From contig CAWAYQ010000024.1 of assembly GCA_963786225.1 (NCBI GenBank), forward strand, positions 1 to 64,000: 64,000 bases of DNA, read 5' to 3'. Below the pieces are notes generated by a model. The model did not search any database. It was given only the letters and a program-made list of their open reading frames with translations, and was not told the DNA's origin. The position numbers were made by a program, and so were the translations under genes. Source of the stretch: Flaviflagellibacter sp963786225. Lineage in GTDB: Bacteria > Pseudomonadota > Alphaproteobacteria > Rhizobiales > Methylopilaceae. Of this stretch, positions 9,965-18,926 are shown piece by piece (position 1 is the first letter of the stretch; the number at the start of each line of letters is the position of its first letter).

Positions 9965-11224
9965 CTAGAAGTCTTTCGTTTTCTCGCCCGGCGCCGCCCG
10001 GTAGGGCGTCTCCGCGTCGAGCTCCGCGCGAGCGTGCAGCATTTGCCGCCGCTCCTGTTTCAAAAAGCCGTCCGCCGCGCTCTGAAGTCCCGGATGGACA
10101 AAAGCGTGCGCGGAATACGTGAGTATCGGACGATACCCGCGTGCGAGCTTGTGCTCGCCCTGCGCGCCCGCTTCGACCCGCCGCAATCCGCGCGCGAGCG
10201 CGTAATCTACGGCTTGGTAATAGCAAATCTCGAAGTGGAGGAAAGGGTGTTCCTCGCGGCAGCCCCAATAGCGGCCGAATAACGTGTCGCCGCCGATGAA
10301 ATTCAGGGCGCCCGCGATGGGGTGCCCGCCGCGCATGGCGAAAATAAGAAGGGTGCGGTCGGGCAAAGCCGCCCCGATCCGGCTGAAGAACTCGCGCGTG
10401 AGATAGGGCGTACCCCATTTGCGGGAGCCGGTATCCTGATAAAATTCCCAAAACGCGTCCCAGTGGGCCTCGGTGATGTCCCGGCCGGTGATCCATTCCA
10501 CAGTGATCCCGTCGGCCAGGGCATCCCGCCGCTCACGCTTCAGCCCCTTGCGCTTGCGGGAGGCGAGGGAGCCGAGGAAATCGTCGAAGGTCCGCCAGCC
10601 GCCGTCGTTCTCCCAATGAAACTGGATGTCGGTGCGCGGCAGGAAGCCGAGCTTGGCCCCGGTCAGGAAATCCTGCTCTTCCTTTGTCATGAAGGTGACG
10701 TGGACCGACGACCCCTCAAGCTGACGTACGAGGCCGAGCATTCCCTGCGCCAGCGCCAGGCGGGCCTGTTCGGCCTGCGGGCCGGGCCGCACCAGAAGCC
10801 GCCGCCCCGTGGCGGGTGTGAACGGCACCGCGACCTGCAGCTTCGGATAATAGCTGCCGCCCGCGCGCTCCAGGGCGTCGGCAAAGGCATAGTCGAAGAC
10901 ATATTCGCCCTGCGAATGCGACTTCACGTAAGCCGGCGCGACACCGAGCAGTTCGCCCGCGGAATTCTCGACCGCGAGGTGCGCGGGCGCCCAGCCGGTA
11001 TCCATGACCGCGGATCCCGACTCCTCGAGCGCCAGCAGGAATTCGTGGCTGATGAACGGATTATAGGCGGGCAGGGCGGAAGCGGGGGTTCCGCACGTCG
11101 GAAAGTCCGCCGGATTGGCACACGCATTCCACGCCAACGGCTCCAAAGCCGTCATCGACGGCAGGAGATTGACGCGGAGACGGTCCGCCGGATCGGCCTT
11201 GTTCAGCATCGACACAGACGTCAC
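9965..11224 (-). CDS. FemAB-like GNAT family protein (DUF482 type)
   Basis: A 419-residue protein matching the FemAB_like/DUF482 group: NPFISHEFLLALEESGS near residue 55, GLKRERRDAL near 229, and the conserved block GGDTLFGRYWGC followed by HFEICYYQAVDYA and GAQGEHKLARGY near 320-370. FemAB relatives add amino acids to peptidoglycan precursors, but this proteobacterial branch has no settled substrate. It lies between GDPD (19 bases upstream) and HIT (8 bases downstream), consistent with an operon. Start ATG 11224; the first 20 residues look weakly conserved, so a later start is possible. Confidence 0.88.
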   Translation of the reverse strand: MTSVSMLNKADPADRLRVNLLPSMTALEPLAWNACANPADFPTCGTPASALPAYNPFISHEFLLALEESGSAVMDTGWAPAHLAVENSAGELLGVAPAYVKSHSQGEYVFDYAFADALERAGGSYYPKLQVAVPFTPATGRRLLVRPGPQAEQARLALAQGMLGLVRQLEGSSVHVTFMTKEEQDFLTGAKLGFLPRTDIQFHWENDGGWRTFDDFLGSLASRKRKGLKRERRDALADGITVEWITGRDITEAHWDAFWEFYQDTGSRKWGTPYLTREFFSRIGAALPDRTLLIFAMRGGHPIAGALNFIGGDTLFGRYWGCREEHPFLHFEICYYQAVDYALARGLRRVEAGAQGEHKLARGYRPILTYSAHAFVHPGLQSAADGFLKQERRQMLHARAELDAETPYRAAPGEKTKDF

Positions 11225-11243
11225 TCGAAAAAGGGCAAAAGCC

Positions 11244-11990
11244 TCAGGCCAGAAACCCTTCGAAGATCATCTGGTCAGCATAAAGGCCGGCGCGCGCCTG
11301 GTCAGCCGGGGTGCGCACCGTCCACGTCATCACCGGGGCGCCGGTCAGCCGGTTTGCGAGATCGACCGATCGTCGCGGCAGATCCCTCACACCCCATGAA
11401 ATGAAATCCGGCTTCGTGTGGGCCCAGTGCAGGAGGTTGCGAAGCCGGAAGCGCTTATACGCCGACAGGGCCTGCGCCTCCTCGTCGTCGTAGGCGTAGC
11501 CGACGATGCCGCGGAGCACATCCGGCGCCGCGTTGCGCAACGCGGCGACCATGTCCGGATCGAAGCTCTTGGCGCCGGCCGCTCCGCGATAGGAGGAAAG
11601 AAGTTGCGCCGTGCGCAATGCAAGACGCCTGTCGCCGTTCCAGAGGGTCTTGATTTCGATGATCGCAGGCACGCGCCCGGCGACGAGCGCGAGAAGTTCG
11701 GCAAGCGTCCAGATGCGGTCGCCTTGCGCGCTGCCCTTCAGCGGAATGCCGACCAGATCGGCGGCTGTACGCGCATTTACGGGGCCGGTTTCGTCGGTCA
11801 GCCGGTCCAGCACATCGTCATGGAAGACGACCGCGTTGCCGTCCGACGTGATCTGCACGTCGACCTCGAAGGCATAGCCGGCTTCGATTGCCCGAAGCAC
11901 GGCGGAGCGTGAGTTCTCGACGATCCCGGCCGCTGCGTCGTGCAGGCCGCGATGTGCGATCGGATGTTCGAACAGCCGATCCAGGCTCAT
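11244..11990 (-). CDS. glycerophosphodiester phosphodiesterase
   Basis: Hydrolyses glycerophosphodiesters from phospholipid turnover to glycerol-3-phosphate and an alcohol. The 248-residue product has the GDPD signatures in order: IAHRGLH at residues 11-17, NSRSAVLRAIEAGYAFEVDVQ with catalytic E and D, VVFHDDVLDRLT, and IIEIKTLW near 110. There is no signal peptide, so a cytoplasmic enzyme is likely. The ATG directly abuts the stop of ridA, giving tight coupling. The metal-binding residues appear intact. Confidence 0.92.
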   Translation of the reverse strand: MSLDRLFEHPIAHRGLHDAAAGIVENSRSAVLRAIEAGYAFEVDVQITSDGNAVVFHDDVLDRLTDETGPVNARTAADLVGIPLKGSAQGDRIWTLAELLALVAGRVPAIIEIKTLWNGDRRLALRTAQLLSSYRGAAGAKSFDPDMVAALRNAAPDVLRGIVGYAYDDEEAQALSAYKRFRLRNLLHWAHTKPDFISWGVRDLPRRSVDLANRLTGAPVMTWTVRTPADQARAGLYADQMIFEGFLA

Positions 11991-12455
11991 TCAGGCGATC
12001 TCGAAAATCGCTTCGACTTCGACGCTCGCTCCGAACGGCAGAGATGCCACGCCGACCGCCGATCGCGCATGTTTGCCGCGATCGCCGAGCGCGAGGACGA
12101 AGAAATCCGACGCGCCGTTGACGACCTTCGAATGTTCGCCGAACTCGGGCGCGGCGGCGACGAAGCCGACGACCTTCACGAGCCGTACGATCTTGTCGAG
12201 ATCGCCGAGCGCGGCCTTGGCCTGCGCAAGCACATTGATGGCGCAGAGCTTCGCGGCCGCGGCCGCGTCCTCGACCGAAGGGCCCGAACCGAGCTGACCC
12301 GCGAGCGTGACCTTGCCGTCCTTCATGGGAAGTTGGCCGGAAATGAAGAGCTGCTTTCCGGTCACGACCGCCGGTACGTAATTGGCAACGGGCGCCGCGG
12401 GCGTGGGAAGCGTAACGCCGAGTTCGGCGAGGCGCGCGTCGGTCTGTCCGGCCAT
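11991..12455 (-). CDS. RidA family protein
   Basis: RidA-type proteins hydrolyse reactive enamine/imine intermediates made by PLP enzymes. The 154-residue product is of the longer YjgH/UK114-related type: LFISGQLPMKDGKV near residue 37, then NVLAQAKAALGDLDKIVRLV and the C-terminal LPFGASVEVEAIFEI. The C-terminal section lacks the classical R-x-x-V-x-V arginine context and shows the motif SAVGVASLPFGASVEVEA, as in this subfamily. Start ATG 12455 has a strong GGAGGAAC site just upstream. It begins the ridA-GDPD-femAB-hit run. Confidence 0.92.
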   Translation of the reverse strand: MAGQTDARLAELGVTLPTPAAPVANYVPAVVTGKQLFISGQLPMKDGKVTLAGQLGSGPSVEDAAAAAKLCAINVLAQAKAALGDLDKIVRLVKVVGFVAAAPEFGEHSKVVNGASDFFVLALGDRGKHARSAVGVASLPFGASVEVEAIFEIA

Positions 12456-12523
12456 GATGTTCCTCCGAAAATCCTGCCGTTTCATCGCCCAGACCGCCGT
12501 GATCCGCAAGTCGGCTCTGTGAG

Positions 12524-13790
12524 TTAGCCTTTACCCCGGAAGCCGATGCCCCGGCCGACGCTGTCCTTGCCGAACTTGCCGCGGATGCGGTCCACCGCTT
12601 CCTCGGCGGCGATGCGGCGCTTGTGGTTTGTGTCGAGGAGATCGGGCGGGTCGGCGTCGGCGATGGGACGCAGCTCCTCGACACCGATGCCGATCAGCCG
12701 GAAGCGTTCGCCCTTGGCCTCGGGGCCGAGAAGTTCGCGCCCGGTTTCGAAGATGCGGCCGGCCAGACGCGTCGGGCTGTCGAGCGTGCGCGACCGGGTG
12801 CGGCTTTTGAAATCGGCGGTCTTGAGCTTGAGCGTGACGCGCGACCCCGAAAATCCCGCCGCCTTCAAACGTGCCGACACCCGCTCCGACAGCGACCACA
12901 GGATGGCAGTCAGTTCGGCGGAATCGGCGATGTCCTCGTTGAACGTCGTCTCGGCGCTGACGCTTTTCGTCTCGCGCTCCGGCTTCACCTTGCGCGTGTC
13001 CTCACCGTGCGCCAGCCGCCACAGATGAAGCCCGTGCGCGCCGTGCAGACGCGCGAACTCCTTGGGATCGGCACGGCGGATGTCGCCGACGGTGCGGATG
13101 CCTTCGGCTTCCAGCCGCGCGCGGCCCGCGCCGCCGACGCCGGGCAGGATGCCGACCGGCTTGCCGTCGAGGAACGCGACGGCGTCCTCCCGCCCGATGG
13201 CCGCGAAGCCGCGCGGCTTGTCGAGGTCGGATGCGATCTTGGCCAGGAACTTGTTGGGCGCGATGCCGACGGAGACCGTGATCCCGATCTCGTCCGCGAC
13301 CCTTTTTGGCGAACCGCGCGAGGGCGCGGGCAGGCGACATTGCGTGCACCCGCTCCGTACCGGTCAGGTCGAGAAAGGCCTCGTCAATCGACACGGGCTC
13401 GACGAGAGGCGTCAGATTGCGCATCAGCGTGCGGACCTCGCGGCCGACCGCGGAATATTTCGTGTGGTCCGGCTTCACCACCACAGCGTCCGGGCAGAGC
13501 TTCAGCGCCTTGAACATCGGCATGGCCGAGCGCACGCCGCTGATGCGGGCGATGTAACAACAGGTCGAGACCACGCCGCGCCTGCCGCCGCCGACGATCA
13601 CCGGTTTGTCGCGAAGGTTCGGATCGTCGCGCTTTTCGACGGCTGCGAAGAAGGCGTCGCAGTCGACATGCGCGACGGACAGGAGATCGACTTCCTTGTG
13701 CCGGAACAGGCGCGGGCTGCCGCAGGCCGTGCAGCGCGGACCGGCGCCGGCGTCCGTCAGGCAGTCGCGGCAGAAGCCCGGCTCGGCCAT
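12524..13790 (-). pseudogene. dinB: DNA polymerase IV, split by a single-base frameshift
   Basis: Y-family translesion polymerase. The first frame (start 13790) shows an alphaproteobacterial N-terminal extension with cysteines (CRDC, CTAC), then HVDCDAFFAAVEKRDDP and the catalytic SIDEAFLDLTG. At the T-run 13303-13307 the coding strand reads five A. Removing one restores RFAKRVADEIGITVSVGIAP and continues through PGVGGAGRARLEAEGI to the little-finger domain ending at 12524. So one base appears inserted in a homopolymer: either a base-calling error or a real inactivation. The ATG overlaps the stop of the DUF3572 gene (ATGA). Confidence 0.9.
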
Positions 13791-14080
13791 CAGTTCAGCA
13801 GAGGGCCGGCGAGGGCGGCGCGCGCATCCGCGATCTGCTGGGGCTTGAGATCGTTTCCGGCGGCAAAGGCGACGAGCAGTTTCTCGTCGCCCATCAGGTG
13901 GTCCAGAACCCCGACGAGAAAGCCCGGATCGCGGGCTGCCTCGCGAATCGTGCGCGGATCAAGGCCGGAAAGCGCGAGAAAATGCCCCAAACGGTCGTTA
14001 TCCTCGGCCAGAAAGACCAAAGCGAGCACCGCTATCTCATTGGCGGAACTGGCATCTTGCATATTGTCCCGGGATTTCAT
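13790..14080 (-). CDS. DUF3572 domain-containing protein
   Basis: A 96-residue all-helical protein of the DUF3572 family, seen mainly in alphaproteobacteria. The segment ALVFLAEDNDRLGHFLALSGLDP followed by FLVGVLDHLMGDEKLLVAFA is characteristic. Function is unknown. Its stop overlaps the dinB start by the ATGA arrangement, so the two are co-translated. It is transcribed divergently from divK. This order (DUF3572-dinB opposite divK-pleD) recurs in Hyphomicrobiales, from my knowledge of the group. Confidence 0.85.
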   Translation of the reverse strand: MKSRDNMQDASSANEIAVLALVFLAEDNDRLGHFLALSGLDPRTIREAARDPGFLVGVLDHLMGDEKLLVAFAAGNDLKPQQIADARAALAGPLLN

Positions 14081-14198
14081 CGTTCGAATTCGCCCTTCGT
14101 CAATGTTTAGCCGGTAATATTTTCATCAACACGGAATGAAATCACGGTCTGCCTGTCGAGGGCAGGCCGTTGTCCTGTTTCCAGGTTCTGGGGGGTAC

Positions 14199-14567
14199 AT
14201 GGGGAAGACGATCCTCATCGTGGAGGACAACGAGCTCAATATGAAGCTCTTCAACGACCTCCTCGAGGCAAACGGATTTCGCACGGTGCAGACGCGCAAC
14301 GGCATCGAAGCCGTCGCGCTCGCGCGTCAGCACCGGCCCGACCTTATTCTGATGGATATCCAACTGCCCGAGGTTTCCGGCCTTGAAGTCACCAAGTGGC
14401 TCAAGGAAGATCCCGATCTCAAGCATATTCCCGTCGTCGCCATTACGGCCTTTGCCATGAAGGGCGACGAGGAGCGCATCCGCGAAGGCGGATGCGAGGC
14501 CTATCTCTCGAAACCTATTTCGGTCGCCAAGTTCCTGGAGACCGTGCGCCACTTTCTTCCGGATTGA
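14199..14567 (+). CDS. divK: single-domain response regulator DivK
   Basis: Cell-polarity response regulator acting with the DivJ/PleC kinases to control CtrA activity. The 122-residue protein is a lone receiver domain: ILIVEDNELNMKLF at the N-terminus, the phospho-acceptor Asp53 in LILMDIQLPEVSG, the switch Thr in VVAITAFAMKGDE and the conserved Lys in YLSKPISV. The full C-terminus is present, with no output domain. I chose ATG 14199 (MGKTILIVEDN); an upstream ATG at 14136 is in frame but adds unconserved residues. pleD follows after 3 bases. Confidence 0.95.
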   Translation: MGKTILIVEDNELNMKLFNDLLEANGFRTVQTRNGIEAVALARQHRPDLILMDIQLPEVSGLEVTKWLKEDPDLKHIPVVAITAFAMKGDEERIREGGCEAYLSKPISVAKFLETVRHFLPD

Positions 14568-14570
14568 TCC

Positions 14571-15941
14571 ATGTCCGCCCGCGTTCTTGTCGTCGATGAC
14601 GTGCTGGCCAATGTGAAGCTGCTCGAAGCGCGGCTTTCGGCCGAGTATTTCGAGGTCGTGACCGCAATGAGCGGGCAGGAAGCGCTCGATGTCTGCGCGC
14701 GGACGCAATGCGACATCGTTCTCCTCGATGTCATGATGCCCGGTATGGACGGGTTCGAGGTGTGCCGCCGGCTCAAACAGGACCCCGCGACACACCACAT
14801 ACCGATCGTCATCATCACGGCGCTCGACCAGCCGTCGGACCGTGTGAAGGGGCTCGAATCGGGCGCCGACGATTTCCTGACCAAACCGGTTTCGGACATC
14901 GCGCTGCTTGCGCGCGTCCGCAGCCTGACGCGCCTGAAGATGATGACGGACGAACTGCGCATGCGCGCGGTTTCCGGCCATCAGGTCGGCATGCAGGCCG
15001 TCGCGGCGGACACTATTCTTGACGACGGATTGAACGGCCGCGTTCTCGTCGTCGACGATCGCCCGGCTTCTTACGAACGCATCCAAAGCGCGCTGCGCGA
15101 CACCCACAAGGTTGATGTCGAGACCTCGCCGCAGGAAGCCCTGTTCCGCGCGGCGGAGAACGAATACGACCTGATGGTCGTCAGTCTCGCCTTCGAGCAG
15201 TTCGACGGCCTGCGTCTGTGCAGCCAGGCCCGTTCGCTGGAGCGTACGCGCAATCTTCCGATGCTGATTATCGCCGAGCCGGAAGATACCGGCCGGGTGC
15301 TGCGCGGTCTCGATCTCGGCGTGAACGATTATCTCGTGCGGCCGATGGACCGCAACGAACTCCTCGCCCGCGTCATGACCCAGGTGCGCCGCAAACGTTA
15401 CGCCGACCGCCTGCGGACGAATGTGCAGCAGAGCATGGAACTGGCGCTGACGGATTCGCTCACCGGTCTGTACAATCGCCGATACATGGAAACGCATCTG
15501 GAGACCTTGGTCGAAAAGGCGGCCAAGACCCAGCGTCCGCTCGGCCTCGTCATGATCGACATCGATCACTTCAAGGCGATCAACGACAATTTCGGCCACG
15601 ATGCCGGCGACGAAGTTCTGCGCCAGTTCGCAAGGCGCGTGCAGACGAGCGTTCGCGGCATCGACCTCGCCTGCCGCTACGGCGGCGAGGAATTCGTCAT
15701 CGTCATGCCGGACGCCGACCTTGCCATCGCCGAGGCGGTCGGGGAGCGGCTGCGCCGCTTCATCGCAGCCGAGCCGTTCCTCGTATCCAAGGGGCTGAAC
15801 AAGCTCGATGTGACGATTTCGGTTGGTATTGCCATGCGCCTGGAAAGCGACGGGCCAGACGCCATCCTGAAGCGCGCAGATGAGGCCCTGTATCGGGCCA
15901 AGCGAGACGGACGTAATCGCGTGGTCCTGGCCGCTGCGTAA
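14571..15941 (+). CDS. pleD: response regulator diguanylate cyclase PleD
   Basis: Makes cyclic di-GMP at the cell pole after phosphorylation. The 456 residues form REC1 (1-120, LLDVMMPGMDG with phospho-acceptor Asp53), a degenerate REC2 adaptor (about 155-275, LMVVSLAFEQFDG lacks the acceptor Asp) and a GGDEF domain (about 290-456). The active site reads GGEEF (371-375). An RGID inhibitory-site motif (362-365) lies five residues before it, so product feedback should operate. It is translated 3 bases after divK. A strong hairpin terminator lies at 16197. Confidence 0.96.
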   Translation: MSARVLVVDDVLANVKLLEARLSAEYFEVVTAMSGQEALDVCARTQCDIVLLDVMMPGMDGFEVCRRLKQDPATHHIPIVIITALDQPSDRVKGLESGADDFLTKPVSDIALLARVRSLTRLKMMTDELRMRAVSGHQVGMQAVAADTILDDGLNGRVLVVDDRPASYERIQSALRDTHKVDVETSPQEALFRAAENEYDLMVVSLAFEQFDGLRLCSQARSLERTRNLPMLIIAEPEDTGRVLRGLDLGVNDYLVRPMDRNELLARVMTQVRRKRYADRLRTNVQQSMELALTDSLTGLYNRRYMETHLETLVEKAAKTQRPLGLVMIDIDHFKAINDNFGHDAGDEVLRQFARRVQTSVRGIDLACRYGGEEFVIVMPDADLAIAEAVGERLRRFIAAEPFLVSKGLNKLDVTISVGIAMRLESDGPDAILKRADEALYRAKRDGRNRVVLAAA

Positions 15942-16255
15942 TTCGTGAGAATTCCAAAGGTAAGCTTAAATTTTTAGGTTTACACGCGACATAACCAAAG
16001 GTTTCGTCGTTTTGGATTGCGCCAATTTACTTAAACTATAACCTGTTCCTCGCTAAAGGCGCGTGAGAGCGTTCCTTTGGAACCTCGCGGAACTAACAGG
16101 TCCGCCGCATCTCCTGCGTTTCGTGAGGTTGGTCGGCGGGGGCGGTCTGGTGGCCTCAAACTGATGGCCGTCCCCTCCGGCCCCTTCTCGAGAATCAAAA
16201 AAGCCGGTGCTAAGCACCGGCTTTTTGTTTTTCTATCGGCCCGTCAGGCCGAAAA
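15942..16255. other. intergenic pleD / rpmG, possible small RNA
   Basis: A 314-base gap between convergent genes. The first 100 bases are AT-rich and contain TATAAC at 16037-16042. The following 150 bases are GC-rich with several short inverted repeats (for example GTTCC/GGAAC at about 16073-16085) and run straight into the strong terminator at 16197-16225. This arrangement could give a small RNA of roughly 180 bases. No coding frame is convincing. Confidence 0.35.
16197..16225. terminator. bidirectional hairpin terminator pleD / rpmG
   Basis: A run of A, then GCCGGTGC, the loop TAA and GCACCGGC, then a T-run. This gives a perfect eight-pair GC stem with A/T flanks. It serves the plus-strand pleD side and the minus-strand rpmG side. 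Confidence 0.9.
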
Positions 16256-16423
16256 TCACTTGATCTTGGCTTCCTTGAACTCGACGTGCTTGCGCGCGAC
16301 GGGATCGTACTTCTTGAGGACGAGCTTGTCCGTCATGGTACGGGCGTTCTTTTTGGTAACGTAAAAGAAGCCGGTGTCAGCGGTGCTGACGAGCTTGATC
16401 TTGATCATGGCGGACTTGGCCAT
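16256..16423 (-). CDS. rpmG: 50S ribosomal protein L33
   Basis: The 55-residue product starts MAKSAMIKIKLVSTADTG and contains FYVTKKNARTMTDKLVLKKYDP, the L33 signature of proteobacteria. It lacks the CxxC zinc-ribbon pairs of the zinc-binding paralogue, so it is the zinc-independent form. It is too short to show up in a long-frame search. It is the last gene of the minus-strand cluster, 70 bases after the MFS gene, and ends at the shared terminator with pleD. Confidence 0.95.
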   Translation of the reverse strand: MAKSAMIKIKLVSTADTGFFYVTKKNARTMTDKLVLKKYDPVARKHVEFKEAKIK

Positions 16424-16493
16424 CGGAAACCTCGGCTGGCGCCACGGGCGCTCGGAGCAAATCGGGAAGGGCGCAACCTACGCATCGCGCCGT

Positions 16494-17696
16494 TCAAGTC
16501 AAGGAGTTCTTAGTGGCAATTGCCGGTTTGCGGCGGGGCGAGCCGCGCATTCTCAGCCGGATCGCGACCACGACGACGTAGAGAACGAACAGTGCCGAGA
16601 TGGAAAGCGGAAGGCCGTGCGGGTTCCAGATGTCGAGCCCCGCGCCCATCAGCGGCGGTCCGGCCAGCATTCCCAGGCTGTAGAGCATGATGAAGGTGGC
16701 ATTGGCGCCGGCCAGCGGCGCGCCCTGAAACCGGGTCCCAAGATGGGCGAGGCCGACGGTGTAGAGCCCCGCAATCAGCCCACCCCAAATCGCAACCACC
16801 GGAAACAGGATTTCGGTGCGATGGGCGATGATCGGCATGAGCGCGGCCCCCGCCGCCCCGATAATTCCAAGGAGAAGCAAAAGCTTATGGCGGTCTACCT
16901 TGTCGCTGATGAGGCCCAGCGGAATCTGCACCAGCACATTGCCCAGCGCCAGGATCGACACCAGCATGGCCGCCGAGACCTCGCTATAGCCCAAGCGGAG
17001 GCCGTAGAGCGGCAGGAAGCTCATTCCGCCTGTCTCTACTGCGCCGAACACGAACGCCGCTGCGATAGCCGATGGAGCCGCCAGCAGGTAGCCGACAAAA
17101 TTGGTCTTGGTCGATTTTTCGATTTTGGGCGCAAGCCCTCCCGCAAAGGCGACGGGAAGGGCGGCCGCGACGAACAAGGCGGCGGCGATCAGATAGGGCG
17201 TGATGCTGTTACGGTCGAAGAGCGCGAGAATGGTAGGTCCGGCGGCAAAACCGAGCGACAGGACCGTTGCATAAATTCCCATGACAAGGCCGCGCGCCTT
17301 CTCCGGCGCCGCGGCGTTGATCCAGAATTCCGAGAGCACGAACAGGACCGCGAGCGAAACGCCCATCAGGAAGCGCAACGGAAACCACAGCCAGAGCGGC
17401 TGGGCGTACCAGAAGGCGATGAAGGTGACGGCGCCGAGTGCGAGAGCCCAGAAAATCAGGCTTCGCACACCCAGGAGGGCGGCGAGACGAGGAATGAAGG
17501 GCGCGACGGCGATCGTCGCGATACCGGCCATCGCGGTGTTGAGGCCGATCAGGGTGCCGGAGACGCCGCGCGCTTCCATGGCGAAGGCCAGAAGCGGAAT
17601 CGACAGGCTGAGGCCGATGCCGACCACGCCGATACAGGATGTGGCGGCCGCGATCGCCTGCACCTGACGGCGCCGATCGTGAAGGAAAAAACTCAA
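16494..17696 (-). CDS. MFS transporter
   Basis: A 400-residue inner-membrane protein with twelve predicted hydrophobic segments in two halves joined by a charged loop near residue 190 (GGLAPKIEKSTKTN). The pattern, with GIATIAVAPFIPRLAALLG after helix 2, ISDKVDRHKLLLLLG between helices 8 and 9, and few charged residues in membranes, fits the YcaD-like group of the major facilitator superfamily. The substrate is unknown. It lies 34 bases after the Nudix gene and upstream of rpmG. Confidence 0.9.
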   Translation of the reverse strand: MSFFLHDRRRQVQAIAAATSCIGVVGIGLSLSIPLLAFAMEARGVSGTLIGLNTAMAGIATIAVAPFIPRLAALLGVRSLIFWALALGAVTFIAFWYAQPLWLWFPLRFLMGVSLAVLFVLSEFWINAAAPEKARGLVMGIYATVLSLGFAAGPTILALFDRNSITPYLIAAALFVAAALPVAFAGGLAPKIEKSTKTNFVGYLLAAPSAIAAAFVFGAVETGGMSFLPLYGLRLGYSEVSAAMLVSILALGNVLVQIPLGLISDKVDRHKLLLLLGIIGAAGAALMPIIAHRTEILFPVVAIWGGLIAGLYTVGLAHLGTRFQGAPLAGANATFIMLYSLGMLAGPPLMGAGLDIWNPHGLPLSISALFVLYVVVVAIRLRMRGSPRRKPAIATKNSLT

Positions 17697-17730
17697 AACA
17701 CGCCCTTACGCTTGGGAGATTCGTGGCCGC

Positions 17731-18453
17731 TCAGATTTCGTGGCGGTGCATTATCCCGGCACGGGGCCGAAAGAAAGGCACCGGGAGGTCACGCTCGACG
17801 CCGGCCGCGAGGCGGGCCGAAAGTTCGTCGAGGACGAGGCGGGTAATGGGATGCAGTTCGAGATCGAGCGTGTCGCCGATTTTCGTCCAGCGCAGATCCA
17901 CCAGTTCGGCTTCCGGATGAACCACTCCGTCGACTGTGTGGCAGACGCGGTCCGCGTCGGCGGCGAAGAAACGAGTGTCGTACCGCCGCGAGAAGCCCGG
18001 CGGCGTAATGGACCTCGCGATCAGCCAGATACCGTCGAGGGTGGGGACGACGCCGCAATCCATGAAGGGCTGCCAGACCCCGTTCATGACGGGCATTGGC
18101 ACGTCCTTCCGCCCAAGCATCAGCCCTGTTTCTTCCGCGAGTTCCCGGATCGCGGCCAGGGCATAGCCGCGCGCCCGGGCCGGCGAAGAGCCTGGGACCG
18201 AAACCTGAAGCCGTTGCTCGACATGCTCGGGCAGGGCACCCGACGCGGAGATACGCGCGTCCGCCGGCTCGACCCTGCCGCCGGGGAAGACATAAACGCC
18301 AGGCATGAAGACGTGCCCGCGATGACGCTGGCCGAGCAGGACTTTCGGCGCAGGTCCGGAGCGATCGAGCAGAATAAGCGTTGCGGCGTCGCGGGGACGG
18401 CGCTGCGAGGGATGATAGTCGGGACGCGGCTGGTCCTTGAGGCCGGGGTTCAT
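17731..18453 (-). CDS. Nudix hydrolase
   Basis: A soluble hydrolase of nucleoside-diphosphate-linked compounds. The Nudix box is present but spread: FPGGRVEPAD near residue 55, then an insertion, then ALAAIRELAEETGLMLG near 100, giving the REL-x-EE-x-G core. The insert between the two halves and the C-terminal extension resemble the NUDT19/RNA-decapping-like branch. Start is uncertain: ATG 18453 (MNPGLKDQ) is used here, but a GTG at 18486 overlaps the DUF983 stop (GTGA) and is attractive. Substrate not predictable. Confidence 0.88.
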   Translation of the reverse strand: MNPGLKDQPRPDYHPSQRRPRDAATLILLDRSGPAPKVLLGQRHRGHVFMPGVYVFPGGRVEPADARISASGALPEHVEQRLQVSVPGSSPARARGYALAAIRELAEETGLMLGRKDVPMPVMNGVWQPFMDCGVVPTLDGIWLIARSITPPGFSRRYDTRFFAADADRVCHTVDGVVHPEAELVDLRWTKIGDTLDLELHPITRLVLDELSARLAAGVERDLPVPFFRPRAGIMHRHEI

Positions 18454-18482
18454 GTCCGCGACCGGCCAATGGCCGAAAGACT

Positions 18483-18926
18483 TCACCGGATTTTCGCCGC
18501 TGCTGCCGCCGGCGGCATTTCCGAAGCTTCCGGCGAATTCGGATCGAAACCGTGCATCCGCAAGGCCCATTGGACGCCGATCAGGGCGCCCTTCACGGGC
18601 TGCAGCATTCCGAGCGCCAGGACGATGGTCAGCGGCACCCACATCGCCATATGGATCCAGGCATCCGGCTCGTAGGCCTTTTCAACGACGAGCATGAGGC
18701 CGACCACGATGTGCCCGACAATCGTGATGACCACATAGGGCGGCGCGTCGTCGGCGCGGTGATGGTAGAGCGCCTCGTTGCAGTTCGAGCAGTAGTCGTT
18801 GACCTTGAGGAAAGCGCGGAAAATTTTTCCTTCGCCGCAATTGGGGCAACGCCCTCGCATGCCGCGCCAAACTGCACTGGCCATATCTCTGCTCGGAAGG
18901 CTGCGTGCCGTGACCGTCTCCATCAC
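18483..18926 (-). CDS. DUF983 membrane protein
   Basis: A 147-residue protein with a zinc-ribbon-like pair near the N-terminus (CPNCGEGKIF at 27-36 and YCSNCNEAL at 45-53), followed by two hydrophobic helices (about 64-80 and 92-112). This is the DUF983 layout common in alphaproteobacteria, sometimes found near cytochrome-oxidase genes. No function is established. Its start overlaps the rnr stop by four bases, so it is co-translated with RNase R. Confidence 0.9.
   Translation of the reverse strand: MMETVTARSLPSRDMASAVWRGMRGRCPNCGEGKIFRAFLKVNDYCSNCNEALYHHRADDAPPYVVITIVGHIVVGLMLVVEKAYEPDAWIHMAMWVPLTIVLALGMLQPVKGALIGVQWALRMHGFDPNSPEASEMPPAAAAAKIR

Noticed and set aside
16077..16364. A 95-codon plus-strand frame across the pleD/rpmG gap
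   Set aside because: It runs through the terminator hairpin and antisense to rpmG; not a protein gene.
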